NCBI GenBank assembly: GCA_020353055.1
Contig: CP070686.1
Location: 823,189-887,188 of the forward strand
Direction: 5' to 3'
DNA from: Caldifarciminota bacterium
GTDB lineage: Bacteria; Hydrothermota; Tepidihabitantia; SM23-42
Length of the DNA stretch: 64,000 nt
The notes beneath the pieces were generated by a model, which did no database searches, had not been told where the DNA came from, and saw nothing but the letters and a program-made list of their open reading frames with translations. The stretch's first letter is position 1; every line of letters starts with the position of its first letter. This document shows, one piece after another, positions 27,128-37,160 of the stretch. The position numbers were made by a program, and so were the translations under genes.

Positions 27128-29701
27128 CTAGTATATCGTAAACAGGTAACTCAGTTTAACCAGGAATATGTTGTCCGCATCTTCATCGATCAGCGATTTG
27201 ATATCATTGCCCAGATCATATACTCCCGGGTTGTCGTAATTCAAACGGCCATGGGTCCACACCAGGTAAATCAGAGAACCGGGCCGGTATTCCCAGCGCA
27301 GCACGACGTTTGCCTTGAACGACTTGAAATTGAAGTCTGGATTTGGTCCTTGATAATCAAATGGTTCGAAATCATTGGTTCCGCCTTCAAGCAATCTTTT
27401 ATAACCGGAGTAACTGCCAACCGCAATATAAGGCTGCACATACATTTGAAGCGAAAGTTCCGGAGTCAATCCCCAATCAAGCCGAACCGTACCTGATGTT
27501 ACCTTCTTTTCCAGGTCAGAGAACACATAACTCGTATTGTAGGTCGACACTGCCGTCGGATCCGGAATATTAGCAACCCATTGCTGGTGATTAAGCTGAT
27601 CATCCAAGTCAGCACTGAGCGTCAATTTTATCGATGGCGATGGATTATATGAGAGTTCCAAACCATAACTCCTGGTGTAGCCGCCATCACGGACGAAATC
27701 ATACCATACGCTCCCGGTAAGCCTGAATTTCTTCCTCTCATCAGTACTGAGTGAAAGATGTGTGGACGTGTATCCAGCACACGCAATGGCAGGCCCACCC
27801 CTTGTTTGGTGCAGGTCGAGTTCACTTGGTGTAAACTGCAGATACGATTCAAGACTCCAGTAATTCAGGAAACTGACATACGTCGTGGCATAGTATTGTT
27901 CGAACAATTGTCTCCCGTCAAAATCATAATTTCTTGAGGTCATCAGCCAAAGGTTAGCCTTTCTATACCACGATGTGGGTTCGTACCAAGCATACCCTGC
28001 CACAACATGCATGTTGAGCATATTCGTCATCCAGGTAAATCCCAGATCATTCGTCTCGAAACCCGGTGAAATGATACCGAGGGCAGACTGAAAACCCAGA
28101 TTACCCTTCGTTTTCTTGACCGCAAATCTTCCCATATACCCGGACAACGAAGTGCGGGTAGAATCCAGAGAAACACACTCCAGATCGGGGCTCTGATAAT
28201 AATGAGCCGATTCCTGCTGCAAGTCCAGAATTCTCTCTTCGGTACCGTTTACATGCGAAAACTCAGTCTTGCCCATGAATGCCCACTCTCTTTCAGCATT
28301 GAAGAACGACCAACCATCGATGCCAAGAACAAACGCGTTGCGGTTATTGATACGGCTCAATTCTGGCGATCTCAGGTCTCTTGTTACTCCGGTCACCATA
28401 GCACCCAGCCCCTGGTCTCCACCGTTGAATTCCTTGCTGCCTCTTAAGACACCGTAATATGTACGGGGTTCTATTTCTTCCTCGAATACAACGCCAGACG
28501 AGTCGACTCTCGCATATTCTCGATCCGTAACTGCGCTGATGTATCCAAGCGCAAAATCTCCCACCTGACCACTCATCTTCGCAGCACCGATTATTGTAGT
28601 CTGCTCTGGTCTATCAACAAATCCCTCGTGCGTGACATCACCGGCCGGTCCCCTGCCAATCCGGCGGCTGTAAAAGATATAAGGCTCGATCCAGTTACAC
28701 CCCCATACCCCGCCTGCAGGATTATCGCCGAACCAGAAAATATCAGAACCTTCGATAAAAAATGACCTTTTCTCAGCGTAGTATGTTTCAAAGGCACTCA
28801 AATTGATTTTAGCAGGGTCCACTTCTGCCTGACCAAAATCCGGGTTAACGGTCACATCAAGAGTGAGGTCTCCGGTGAGCCCGTATTTAAGATCAACTCC
28901 GGTATTAGCAGCATACTTATTGTCATCGTAGAAAGGGTTGTCCTCCCCCTCAGCCAGATAACTGCCTTTGCCCATAACATACGGCAGAATCTGCAGTCTC
29001 ACCGGAGGTTCAATTCCAGCTATCCCTGTAAGAAGCCCGAACTTTGACACGAAGCCGGTCTCTATATTTGGCACCATTACAAAATAGTCTTCCTCGGCTT
29101 TACTAAGAATATAGCGTTCGAAATTCACGCCCATTACGTACTTTTCTTTCTTGCTGAAACGAAGCTGTGTAAAAGGAATAAATATCTCTGCCACCCAATG
29201 ATCACTAAACCTTTTTGCAGCGGCATCCCAGACGCCATCCCAGCTGTCATCATAATTAATATCCTGATACAACTTCCTATCGATGATCGAGCCATCCGGA
29301 TTCACGGCGAAGCCAAATCCGCTTTGCCCGCTCTTGTTCGGGTCTATCCAGAACCAAAACCAGTCGGATTGCACCATTTCATCCCTTCTGGAAATACCGC
29401 CGGTACAGGAACTCGAATCTGTATAATAGCATTTCGCAGCAACAAAAATCCCTCGTTCATCGTATGCAACCCAAATGCTGGTCCTTTCTGTCGCAGCGGC
29501 ACCCTCTACTGGCTCCTTCTGAATGAAAGCGGAATATCCATCGCCCTGCCAGACCGCTTCTCTCAGATAGCCATCAATGGTTATCTCTTCCTCGGTACGT
29601 ATAGCGTTGATCGACGGAATGGACGCTTCCTGTGTTTCTGCAGCAGATATCGAGAGTATTGCTGTGACTAATATTAGCAACACGTTAATCACTGGTCTCA
29701 C
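27128..29701 (-). CDS. DUF5916 outer-membrane protein with N-terminal CBM9-like domain
   Basis: 857 residues from a GTG at 29701 with GGGAGGAATTA upstream, and a signal peptide ending SISAAETQ. Residues ~35-215 form a carbohydrate-binding-family-9-like domain (EEITIDGYLREAVW, then WVAYDERGIFVAAKCY). The rest is the DUF5916 region (FEPYYAEKRSFFIEG-like stretch reading FETYYAEKRSFFIEG; YSRRIGRGP) with many amphipathic beta strands alternating aromatic residues, ending LVKLSYLFTIY. That ending, an aromatic terminal residue after a strand, fits an outer-membrane beta-barrel. The function is unknown; such proteins are common in FCB-group bacteria. Confidence 0.9.
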   Translation of the reverse strand: MRPVINVLLILVTAILSISAAETQEASIPSINAIRTEEEITIDGYLREAVWQGDGYSAFIQKEPVEGAAATERTSIWVAYDERGIFVAAKCYYTDSSSCTGGISRRDEMVQSDWFWFWIDPNKSGQSGFGFAVNPDGSIIDRKLYQDINYDDSWDGVWDAAAKRFSDHWVAEIFIPFTQLRFSKKEKYVMGVNFERYILSKAEEDYFVMVPNIETGFVSKFGLLTGIAGIEPPVRLQILPYVMGKGSYLAEGEDNPFYDDNKYAANTGVDLKYGLTGDLTLDVTVNPDFGQAEVDPAKINLSAFETYYAEKRSFFIEGSDIFWFGDNPAGGVWGCNWIEPYIFYSRRIGRGPAGDVTHEGFVDRPEQTTIIGAAKMSGQVGDFALGYISAVTDREYARVDSSGVVFEEEIEPRTYYGVLRGSKEFNGGDQGLGAMVTGVTRDLRSPELSRINNRNAFVLGIDGWSFFNAEREWAFMGKTEFSHVNGTEERILDLQQESAHYYQSPDLECVSLDSTRTSLSGYMGRFAVKKTKGNLGFQSALGIISPGFETNDLGFTWMTNMLNMHVVAGYAWYEPTSWYRKANLWLMTSRNYDFDGRQLFEQYYATTYVSFLNYWSLESYLQFTPSELDLHQTRGGPAIACAGYTSTHLSLSTDERKKFRLTGSVWYDFVRDGGYTRSYGLELSYNPSPSIKLTLSADLDDQLNHQQWVANIPDPTAVSTYNTSYVFSDLEKKVTSGTVRLDWGLTPELSLQMYVQPYIAVGSYSGYKRLLEGGTNDFEPFDYQGPNPDFNFKSFKANVVLRWEYRPGSLIYLVWTHGRLNYDNPGVYDLGNDIKSLIDEDADNIFLVKLSYLFTIY

Positions 29702-29999
29702 TAATTCCTCCCTTCATGATTTTGCTCGTTTTGGACTGCTCTGTACAGCTACAACAATCCAGCTCATACACAGCCCTCATATATGATATATTATACGCAC
29801 CTGGGGCAGAAAAGTTTCATATCAAACTGTTTGATATACATTATATGGCTCTATGACCAATAGTCAAGAGAATTTGAGGATATGGAGATAAGATGCCGAT
29901 TGATATGCTTCACAACAGCGGAAACAGCGTGATCAACGAACCTGAAGGTACCAAAGTACACGATAGTTGCACAAACCGATTCTATGGATACAATAATCC
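29702..29999. other. Divergent intergenic region without recognisable elements
   Basis: This 298-bp AT-rich gap separates the minus-strand DUF5916 gene from the plus-strand retropepsin-like gene and must hold both promoters. No repeat module, terminator or clear -35/-10 pair could be assigned with confidence. It is one of the few larger gaps lacking the TAACG repeat. Confidence 0.5.
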
Positions 30000-30956
30000 G
30001 TGAAAACAATGGGAAATATCTCAATGATGATTTCGCTTGCACTCATTGTACTATCGCAGCCCTCCTCATCATGCAAGCCCAGTAAAAATGTGAATGGGAT
30101 AGATAGAATCGAGAAAATCGAGATTCCCTTCAGGCTCATAGCTAATGTTATCATTTTGCCGATTCGAATCGCTGATTCCCGCGAATTTAGGGTCATCCTT
30201 GATACCGGCATGCACTTTGAAGGACTGTTATTGTACAACTTAGATCCGGAAGATAGTGTCACTTTGGATAATCCCGTCGAGGTTCTTGTGCCCGGTGCCG
30301 GAAGAGACGAACCGTCCACCGCGCTCATGGCTGATTCAATGTCCTTCTATGTTGGAAAGCTCGAGTGCAAGGATCAAAGAATCATTGTCCTCCAAAACAA
30401 CCGGATGGAAGGTATGTTATCTGAAGGCGTAACCGGGTACTCGCTCTTCGGCAAGTATATTGTTGAGATAGACTATGAAAGAATGATAATAACACTACAC
30501 GAATCACCGTTTACGGTTGATTCCTCATGGGAATTCATTCCGATGACATTCAAGACAAACAACATCCCCTGGATCGAAGGTACTGTCAACGTCAACGGCG
30601 AAGAAGAAATGCCGGCCTCCTTTTACATAGATCTTGCATCACCCGATGCACTTGAATTATTAGTAAAGGAAGATATGAAATTTCGTCTGCCGGATAGTCT
30701 GGAGGAAGCTTACCTCGGCACCGGGCTGAGCGGCGATATATACGGACAGACCGGGAGGATTGCGTCCTTAAAACTGGGTTCGTTTCGCCTGGAGGATGTG
30801 ACGACTTCTTTTGCTCCTGCCGATGTCAGATCCAAGCAGGACAACGCCGACGGCATCATCGGCAGCAATTCGTTACGTCGATTCAATGTTATCTTTGACT
30901 ACAAAGGGTGTCGGCTCTATCTAAAACCCAATACACATTTCAACGAACCATTCTGA
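30000..30956 (+). CDS. Retropepsin-like aspartyl protease family protein
   Basis: 318 residues with a signal peptide/lipobox-like start (LALIVLSQPSSSCKPS). It has two retropepsin-like halves: the first has the active motif FRVILDTGM (~62-70); the second has FYIDLASPDA, where the usual D-S/T-G is degenerate, then DGIIGSNSLRRFNVIFDYKGCRLYLKPN, the characteristic end of these bacterial aspartyl-protease-like proteins. Whether it is active with only one intact D-T-G is unclear, though retropepsin-like proteins can act as homodimers. The start is uncertain: GTG 30000, ATG 30009 and ATG 30024 all lack a strong ribosome-binding site. Confidence 0.75.
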   Translation: MKTMGNISMMISLALIVLSQPSSSCKPSKNVNGIDRIEKIEIPFRLIANVIILPIRIADSREFRVILDTGMHFEGLLLYNLDPEDSVTLDNPVEVLVPGAGRDEPSTALMADSMSFYVGKLECKDQRIIVLQNNRMEGMLSEGVTGYSLFGKYIVEIDYERMIITLHESPFTVDSSWEFIPMTFKTNNIPWIEGTVNVNGEEEMPASFYIDLASPDALELLVKEDMKFRLPDSLEEAYLGTGLSGDIYGQTGRIASLKLGSFRLEDVTTSFAPADVRSKQDNADGIIGSNSLRRFNVIFDYKGCRLYLKPNTHFNEPF

Positions 30957-31045
30957 TTTAACGCCATACGCCGTATAATGAGAAGATGAGAAATTCAGAA
31001 GATTAGAAACTGGGCGGTGAAAACTTTACAACCAACCCGAACGGT

Positions 31046-31969
31046 CTACATTGGTCTTGAATCCAATAATACCGGTCTGCCGAACCTGGAATATCTCAAG
31101 AACAGGACGGCAACAACGACATACAGAATATATGTTATTACTGATGATTCTATGCCAAATTTCCCGCCGGTCAAAAGCGCCGGACCTGACAATTCAGTAC
31201 GAAATAATCCGAACTCTACTCCCTGTCCGCTTATCGTCGCACCAAAAAAGAGCTGCAAACAGAGATTCCAGCCAAAATGAAAACCAATCGGCAACCACAA
31301 TGACCTGCTCCTGATATACATCGCCGTAAAGAGAATACTGGCGATCAGTGCACTTATCACGATCCATACTCCGTTCAAAGCAGAAATCCGGGGGAGAATT
31401 CCGATCACATGCGCCAACCCAAAATACAAACCGCCGAATACCGTTGCCAGCGGCCACCCCATTTTCAATGCCCACTCACGTATTGCCATTCCTCGAAAAA
31501 TGAGCTCTTCGGACAGCGCAACTACCGTGGTAAAACCTACTGTTCCGATTATAATCGAAAGCAGATCAACGAGCCCAAACCTCACGGGCGTTGAAACTAT
31601 CGCAGCCATGCCTAACGAAAAAAGGACCGCTAATATAAATCCCGGCAAAATTAGACCAAGCAGGATTCCATAGCCGAAAAACCTCCCGCTAAAACTAAAA
31701 CGCATCCATTCCCAACTCCGTCTCCACAAATACCTGGTTATAAGAATAACCAAAGGAACTCCGATAACTAACGCAGCCAGACCCTTCCAAAGTACACAGT
31801 ATTGATTATAAAACTCCCCTTCTATTATCGCCTCAAAACTGACGCCGCACATAAGAGATGACAATAGAATACCCACATATTGATGGACCTGCATCAAGAT
31901 GTACAGACCAAACGTCCAAAGCAAAACTACACCCGGGTTCCTTCCTTTGAAGATTGTACCATGCTGCAT
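31046..31969 (-). CDS. CPBP-family intramembrane protease
   Basis: 307 residues, eight or so membrane helices. The CPBP motifs are complete: SEELIFRG (Glu154-Glu155, Arg159), FGLAHV (~190) and HFGWNLCLQL (~240). The start has AGAAAGGAGTAAAAT before ATG. It probably cleaves within the membrane, substrate unknown. A short C-terminal helix follows the catalytic core. It converges on the retropepsin-like gene 90 bp away. Confidence 0.87.
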   Translation of the reverse strand: MQHGTIFKGRNPGVVLLWTFGLYILMQVHQYVGILLSSLMCGVSFEAIIEGEFYNQYCVLWKGLAALVIGVPLVILITRYLWRRSWEWMRFSFSGRFFGYGILLGLILPGFILAVLFSLGMAAIVSTPVRFGLVDLLSIIIGTVGFTTVVALSEELIFRGMAIREWALKMGWPLATVFGGLYFGLAHVIGILPRISALNGVWIVISALIASILFTAMYIRSRSLWLPIGFHFGWNLCLQLFFGATISGQGVEFGLFRTELSGPALLTGGKFGIESSVITYILYVVVAVLFLRYSRFGRPVLLDSRPM

Positions 31970-32039
31970 ATTTTACTCCTTTCTACCTCATGTTAATCAT
32001 TACGCAACTGACTGCAATATAACTACAGCTTAACGATGG

Positions 32040-32270
32040 GCGCGACACGTTCCCCTGTCATTCTCAGCTTCTCAGAAGTTCCGGTGCTCCCTTTCGCAGA
32101 GCAAGCGCTATACTCCATGCTCCATGCGCCATACTCTATACAGTTTCAGCGGTATTAACGGTAATAACGATATTAACGAAATTAACGTTATATAATCAAG
32201 TATCAAGTATCGTTGTTTTAGAAGACTAACGAAAATAACGGTATTAGCGGTAGCATCGATAATAACGAAC
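32040..32270 (+). repeat. Two TAACG arrays with linking repeat modules
   Basis: A GCGACACGTTCCCCTGTCATTC segment and a CATGCTCCATGCGCCATAC tract precede array one at 32148-32191. A short module (ATCAAGTATCGTTGTTTTAG) then leads to array two at 32226-32270 (CTAACGAAA, ATAACGGTA, TTAGCGGTA, GCATCGATA, ATAACGAAC). The module preceding array two recurs at 60715-60738. Confidence 0.7.
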
Positions 32271-32286
32271 TAAAGGAGATTACAGC

Positions 32287-33636
32287 CTACTCACTCGTTC
32301 TTGTACTCCGTGAAACACTGCCGTCGGTGAATATTTCTTCGAGGACAGTGACTCGGCCTTTTTCCTTCGCAAATCTAACGCGGAAAAAATCGTAATTCTC
32401 AATCACAAAGTAATCTTCTCGTACCGGCAGCATTATTCTCTTTGTTCTCTTTTTGTACTGATAATACAACACACCGTCTTCAAAATAGACATCTCTGGTT
32501 CCATAGTTACCGGCATATGATTGTAGTACATCTTCCGGCAATGATACAGGCTCGTGCATTGCCAGAACCCCATCCAGCGCCCACTCATATTTATCTTTAG
32601 CTTTCTTCTCAACCGCCGTCTCGACCAATCTGCGGAGCGCGTGAATATGAGCGGCGGCGAGCGCGTCTTCAGACGCGACTTCTATGTCCGGTGCAACACC
32701 AGCACCCTCCCAGTCTGTCGCGTATTTCTGGTACACGGTTCGCCATGAAGGAATATCCAAAATGTATTCATCGCCAATTACGATTGTGCCGATCGGATTC
32801 TCGGCTCCGGCACTCGTTTCACCTACCAGTACTGCCTTACTGTTTATGTATTTGATCTTTGACGCAAATGCCTCGGCCCCAGAAGCCGTACCGCTCGAGA
32901 TAAGTACATAGACCGGAATACCGGTAAGCCGCTTGCCTGGCACATAAGAGACGGTCTTTCCAGCATAGTACATACTATCTATAGTATTTTGCCCTACGTT
33001 AAAAATAACCTCATCGTGTGATTCGGCGAAGTAACTCAAAAGGAAATTCACCATATAATCCCAGCCACCACCGTTGTACCGGAGATCAATGATAATCGCG
33101 TTGCAGTTGGTGAAAAAATTCATTGCGGCAACAGCAACGTCACCGGCATAGTAGGGCGCAAAAAATAATCTCAAATCCATGTAACCTATAGCCCCACCCA
33201 GTATCTTCAACTCCTTGAAACCATAATTATTCCATTTCTCAATATCGGCCTCGTGTGCGGTGAGCGAATCCAGCAGAACTTCTTCATCTTCCGCCGCTGT
33301 TAACTCGGCCGCAAACTCAGGATTGTATGCAAGATAAAAATGCGTATCGTCGCTCAACTGTTCCAGGTCTACTGTCAAATTGCTGGCGAATTCGCTCCTG
33401 TCAGTATAGTTTCTGTATTTTCCCTGTTTAAAGTATTCCTGCAGCCCAGAGACCGTCTGTTTGGCTATTTCTGGAAACGGATAAATATTTTCTATTTTTC
33501 TACAAAGTTCATCGATGATCTCTTTTTGCCGCAGTTCGGTCAATGCCTCATTCTGCCCGGCAAACAAAAAACCGCAAATAAAAAGGGCGGTTAGAACGAT
33601 TTGTGCAACATTGTTTTGTTTATGTGTTCTCATCAT
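32287..33636 (-). CDS. S41-family peptidase with IRBP-type N-terminal domain and C-terminal extension
   Basis: 449 residues from the ATG at 33636 (GGGAGGATTGATT before it), with a signal peptide (VAQIVLTALFICGFLFAG). The N-terminal ~110 residues are a helical bundle with SDDTHFYLAYNPE, as in IRBP-like S41 proteins. The core carries AIIIDLRYNGGG, VYVLISSGTASGAEAFA (likely nucleophile Ser in the T-A-S-G / S-S-G-T region) and VLVGETSAGAENP. The last ~110 residues form an added beta domain (VLQSYAGNYGTRDVYFEDGVLYY) like that attached to some hydrolases. It is exported. It is longer than the S41 protein at 25245 and not a close copy. Confidence 0.88.
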   Translation of the reverse strand: MMRTHKQNNVAQIVLTALFICGFLFAGQNEALTELRQKEIIDELCRKIENIYPFPEIAKQTVSGLQEYFKQGKYRNYTDRSEFASNLTVDLEQLSDDTHFYLAYNPEFAAELTAAEDEEVLLDSLTAHEADIEKWNNYGFKELKILGGAIGYMDLRLFFAPYYAGDVAVAAMNFFTNCNAIIIDLRYNGGGWDYMVNFLLSYFAESHDEVIFNVGQNTIDSMYYAGKTVSYVPGKRLTGIPVYVLISSGTASGAEAFASKIKYINSKAVLVGETSAGAENPIGTIVIGDEYILDIPSWRTVYQKYATDWEGAGVAPDIEVASEDALAAAHIHALRRLVETAVEKKAKDKYEWALDGVLAMHEPVSLPEDVLQSYAGNYGTRDVYFEDGVLYYQYKKRTKRIMLPVREDYFVIENYDFFRVRFAKEKGRVTVLEEIFTDGSVSRSTRTSE

Positions 33637-33810
33637 AATCAATCCTCCCAGCTATTATGATATGGAAGAAACGCCGCAAGTCAATGTTGTGGCGCAGCCA
33701 ATCAGAAGCAGTTTGAAATTGTAATGTATTGAGATTTGCCTCAATTTCGCATCTTCCTTGTTTCCTAGTTTCTTTGGTTTTAGCAGTGCCCTATACTCTA
33801 CGCAGATTAG

Positions 33811-33849
33811 TGGGAATAGCGAAATTAACGATAATAACGGGGCAAACGC
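33811..33849 (+). repeat. TAACG nonamer array
   Basis: Four units with 9-base period (GGAATAGCG, AAATTAACG, ATAATAACG, GGGCAAACG) lie in the gap between the S41 gene start and the next lipoprotein gene. A CTATACTCTACGC tract precedes them. Confidence 0.6.
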
Positions 33850-33917
33850 TTGTGTAGATTCGAAATTCGCTTTACGCAATTAGAAATGCTGGTATAATCG
33901 ACCTGACGTTCCATTGG

Positions 33918-34628
33918 TTAATTTCTTTCCAGGTCCGATTCGACAACCCGTGGTTTTCGCATTTCTCTAATTGTTTCTACGGCATTCTTTCTGTCGGTTG
34001 TGTGTACGGCAAATCCTGTCACACATCCGGCGATCCCCGTAGCAGCAACAGTCAAAAAAATAGCGCCCATCATCAATCCTATCCCTCCACCCATGTCACC
34101 ACCACTCGTACCGTAATCCTGGACCGCAGCGACGCCGAACGCAGCCACTCCGATGCCCGTAAGGAGGCCAGCAACGCAACCACACGAAACAGCATGTCCA
34201 ATGCTCACCACGCCATCTGTTTCATACTTTGTTATCGGAACACCCAGATCATCATAACCGAATATCTTCCACTTAAGGGCGAATGAGTCAGGGTAATTTT
34301 CGAATCTTTCGTAGTTGTCAATATAGTCTTTCATCAAACGCACTGCGCTTGGCCAACTGTTGACCGACATCAATTTCTCCTCTGCAGTAGTTATTTCCAG
34401 AGCATAACCTCCCTCTTTGAAATGATAAAACCGGGCCTCCTGAAATCCCTCGATGGCAGGGAAGAGACCGAACTGCTCACGCTCTTCAGCATCAACAACA
34501 TCACCTACGCGCTCGCTCACAACGATCGGCCGTTCTCTTTTTATTATCGGATATTCCATCTGCGGTAGGGTCGGGGCACAATTCAATACAAGCACTGCTA
34601 ATATCACAACAGAAACTACACGTCGCAT
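33918..34628 (-). CDS. Lipoprotein of a second unnamed family (copy A)
   Basis: 236 residues from the ATG at 34628 (GGGAGGAAGCATT before it). Lipobox VLNC, then a soluble part with GDVVDAEEREQFGLFPAIEGFQEARFY and KWKIFGYDDLGVPITKYE. Two hydrophobic Gly/Ala-rich helices follow (SIGHAVSCGCVAGLLTGIGV and IGLMMGAIFLTVAATGIAG), then a charged tail DRKNAVETIREMRKP. A shorter paralogue at 51801 heads the operon with lipoprotein family copy B, so the two families may act together. No known domain is recognised. Confidence 0.8.
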   Translation of the reverse strand: MRRVVSVVILAVLVLNCAPTLPQMEYPIIKRERPIVVSERVGDVVDAEEREQFGLFPAIEGFQEARFYHFKEGGYALEITTAEEKLMSVNSWPSAVRLMKDYIDNYERFENYPDSFALKWKIFGYDDLGVPITKYETDGVVSIGHAVSCGCVAGLLTGIGVAAFGVAAVQDYGTSGGDMGGGIGLMMGAIFLTVAATGIAGCVTGFAVHTTDRKNAVETIREMRKPRVVESDLERN

Positions 34629-34694
34629 AATGCTTCCTCCCAATGTCTACGCCGAGTTATTTTATTGGGTTTGAGAATAATGTCAACACATAGA

Positions 34695-34930
34695 AGGCTT
34701 AACGCTGGACGCCTGACACCTAACGCCATACGTCCCATACCCCCCGTCATTGTGAGGAATAAAGTGACGAAGTCCCGCTCTGCGGGATGCTCGATTTTCA
34801 TTATAGTAGTGATTTCCAATGGCGAAAATCGGCACAATCTCAGCAGTTCAGCGATAACAACGAAATTAACGGTTTGAACGAGCGTGACGATTCGTTTATC
34901 GCCGTAATCGGCGTTGCGATGCATCGTTGT
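34695..34930 (+). repeat. Composite intergenic repeat: ACGC tract, CATTGTGAG element, TAACG array
   Basis: TTAACGCTGGACGCCTGACACC and related ACGCC units (34698-34735) run into CCGTCATTGTGAGG ... CTCTGCGGGATGCTCGATTTTCAT (34744-34801). Then come GGCACAATCTCAGCAGTTCAGCG and a TAACG array (34849-34892), followed by GCGATGCATCGTTGTTTTCAG. The module order is the same as at 42246 and 63654. Confidence 0.7.
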
Positions 34931-34952
34931 TTTCAGTGAAACGTGCAGTGAC

Positions 34953-36068
34953 TTACCGTATCGAAGTATACCCGCCCGACATACCTCGTTTAGACAGCAC
35001 GACCTGCCACAATTGGTTCTTCCTCGCCCGGAATGCACCGGCACTCGAGAGCAGGAAATATTTCCACATGCGGTAAAAGCGCTCGCCGTAATTTGATTTT
35101 ATCTTATCCCAGTTCCTCTCAAAATTGCGGTGCCATGCCATAAGCGTTCTGTCATAATCGGCACTGAAATTATGCCAATCTTCCATGACGAATAATCCCT
35201 CAATAGAAGCCGCTATCTGTTTTATTGAAGGCAGCAACCCATTTGGAAAAATATACTTGTTCGTCCAGGGTTCAGGAGTTTTCACTGATATATTGAATCC
35301 GATCGTGTGTAATAAAAGCAACCCATCATCTTTCAAACATTTGTGAACAAATTTCATGAAAGTCCTGTAGTTCTTATAGCCAACATGTTCAAACATGCCG
35401 ACCGAAACAACATGGTCAAACGTTTCGTTGATATCTCTGTAATCCTGTAATCTTATTTGAACAGGCAGGCCCATGCACATCTCTTTTCCCAGTTCCACCT
35501 GCTCTTTGGAGACAGTGATACCAACTACTTCTGTACCATATTTCTCGGCCGCATATTTGGCAAAGCTTGCCCAGCCGCAGCCAACATCAAGTACCCGCAT
35601 GCCGGGTTTTAGTCCTATCTTCTGACAGATCAGGTCGAGCTTGTTTTCCTGAGCTTCGTCGAGCGAACGGGCATTTTTCCAGTAAGCGCAGCTGTAAACC
35701 AGGCGCTCGTCGAGCATATTTTTGAATAGATCATTGCCAAGATCATAATGTTTCTCGCCGACCTGGTATGCCCGTCGTCTTGATTGGAGATTAAATACAC
35801 GCGCCGCAAGTGCCTTCAACAGTAATCGCCAATTCATCCTGACCTTACGTTCCAGGTCTGCTCTTATAATCCGGTAAAAGAACTCGTCTAGTTCCTCGCA
35901 GTCCCACCACGCATCCATGTATGATTCGCCGAGCCCGAGCGAACCCCCGGACAAGACCCTGTGGTAGAAGTTATCATTATGAACCTGTATATCCCATGGA
36001 TTTGTTCCATTGATCTCTACACCTGCCAGTGATAACAATTCGTTCGCTGTCTTCTTCAACTTATCCAT
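34953..36068 (-). CDS. cfa: Cyclopropane-fatty-acyl-phospholipid synthase
   Basis: 371 residues, the usual length of Cfa. N-terminal lipid-binding domain with WDIQVHNDNFYHRVLSGGSLGLGESYMDAWW; SAM-binding motif VLDVGCGWASFAKYAAEKYG (~165); QDYRD, and VGMFEHVGYKNY (~238) holding the active-site Glu/His. It transfers a methylene from S-adenosylmethionine to unsaturated acyl chains of membrane phospholipids, usually a stress adaptation. It starts one base after the upstream membrane-protein gene ends, so the two are almost certainly co-transcribed and translationally coupled. Confidence 0.95.
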   Translation of the reverse strand: MDKLKKTANELLSLAGVEINGTNPWDIQVHNDNFYHRVLSGGSLGLGESYMDAWWDCEELDEFFYRIIRADLERKVRMNWRLLLKALAARVFNLQSRRRAYQVGEKHYDLGNDLFKNMLDERLVYSCAYWKNARSLDEAQENKLDLICQKIGLKPGMRVLDVGCGWASFAKYAAEKYGTEVVGITVSKEQVELGKEMCMGLPVQIRLQDYRDINETFDHVVSVGMFEHVGYKNYRTFMKFVHKCLKDDGLLLLHTIGFNISVKTPEPWTNKYIFPNGLLPSIKQIAASIEGLFVMEDWHNFSADYDRTLMAWHRNFERNWDKIKSNYGERFYRMWKYFLLSSAGAFRARKNQLWQVVLSKRGMSGGYTSIR

Positions 36069-36069
36069 A

Positions 36070-36897
36070 TTACGTTCTAGTCGGTGTTAGGTTTACGCCT
36101 TTCAAATACCTTATCAGAAGCAGAACACTCACCAGCGCGAGCACGACCATGACCGTAGAAATGACATAACTTCCCTCAAGTCCTCTTGCCCGCATGACAA
36201 TATTCAACCCGCCTATAGTTACGTCCATCAGGATCACAAAAATAAGGACGGCTGGAGCCAGCAATAGACCCAGTGTTTTCCTCTTGAGCAGCAAAACGGC
36301 TACAATGAATATACCAGGCAGCGCTATGGATAAATCCAGAGCGTGGACAGGATTGGTGAGTAGTCCCATTTCGATGATGTTTTTTGGTGTTGTGCCTGCC
36401 ATTATGCTCGGCACTATTTCCGAAAGCCACAGCAGGTAGAAGGCACATGCAATACCGATAAAGTAGTAACCGACTGCTTTGACAGGTATTCCTTCTTTGA
36501 ACCAATTTCCAGCAGACCGCCGGAGTTGACCTACGAGATAATATGCAAAAGAGTAAAACGACAGTCCGAGTATAAGACAATAGATTATGAATAGATTATT
36601 GAAATTGACTGCAAAACAATATATCAGAAAGGAATAAATGGTGTACAACATCGCGCCACTCCATAAAAGCAGTGCTTTTCTACTCTTCTTGTGAATGAAT
36701 ATCGCTGTGACCAGCAGGAACGGAACGACGAGAAAAAGATCGAACATATCCTGTCCGACAGCCTGCGCAGTCCAGTTCGGAGTCTCCGCTGAATATGTAC
36801 TCGGGAAAAGCAATCCGACACAACTGACGACCAGCAAGAGTATACAGATGAGAATAGACAATCTGACAATTATACTACATTCATTATCAGTATTCAT
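36070..36897 (-). CDS. Seven-to-eight-helix membrane protein of unknown function, operon partner of cfa
   Basis: 275 residues with about eight hydrophobic helices; the loop after helix 1 reads PSTYSAETPNWTAQAVGQDMFDLF. No catalytic motif or named family is recognised. Its stop codon lies one base before the cfa start, which suggests a role in lipid or membrane modification together with cfa, but this is inference from position only. The ATG at 36897 has only a weak purine-rich site upstream. Confidence 0.75.
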   Translation of the reverse strand: MNTDNECSIIVRLSILICILLLVVSCVGLLFPSTYSAETPNWTAQAVGQDMFDLFLVVPFLLVTAIFIHKKSRKALLLWSGAMLYTIYSFLIYCFAVNFNNLFIIYCLILGLSFYSFAYYLVGQLRRSAGNWFKEGIPVKAVGYYFIGIACAFYLLWLSEIVPSIMAGTTPKNIIEMGLLTNPVHALDLSIALPGIFIVAVLLLKRKTLGLLLAPAVLIFVILMDVTIGGLNIVMRARGLEGSYVISTVMVVLALVSVLLLIRYLKGVNLTPTRT

Positions 36898-36984
36898 AAT
36901 CCCATTCTTCCTATACCACTATCTTATCCAATTCCGCGATATATTCAACCCGTTACCGTAAGGCATACGATCTCGACTCAATCC

Positions 36985-37075
36985 GTTCACTCAAAGAATG
37001 CGGGCAACGAAGCCACCGATAATAACGATATTAGCGGGAGCAACGGTATCAACGAGCCCAAACGTATCTGGGCTT
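36985..37075 (+). repeat. TAACG array followed by a short GC hairpin
   Basis: The array (37004-37064) reads CAACGAAGC, CACCGATAA, TAACGATAT, TAGCGGGAG, CAACGGTAT, CAACGAGCC. It runs into an AGCCCA / TGGGCT hairpin (loop AACGTATC) followed by TTTTG on the + strand. No + strand gene ends there, so it is not called a terminator. Confidence 0.55.
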
Positions 37076-37160
37076 TTGTCTCAACTTCTCATACTCTCAA
37101 GTTTCCAACTTCTTGAAATCAGAGCTTCCTGTTTTCTGAACGGCCCAGCAAAGGCGTTTC

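Noticed and set aside
37048..37075. AGCCCA/TGGGCT hairpin plus TTTT as terminator of the catalase gene
   Set aside because: The T-tract is on the wrong side for minus-strand transcription, and no plus-strand gene ends there.
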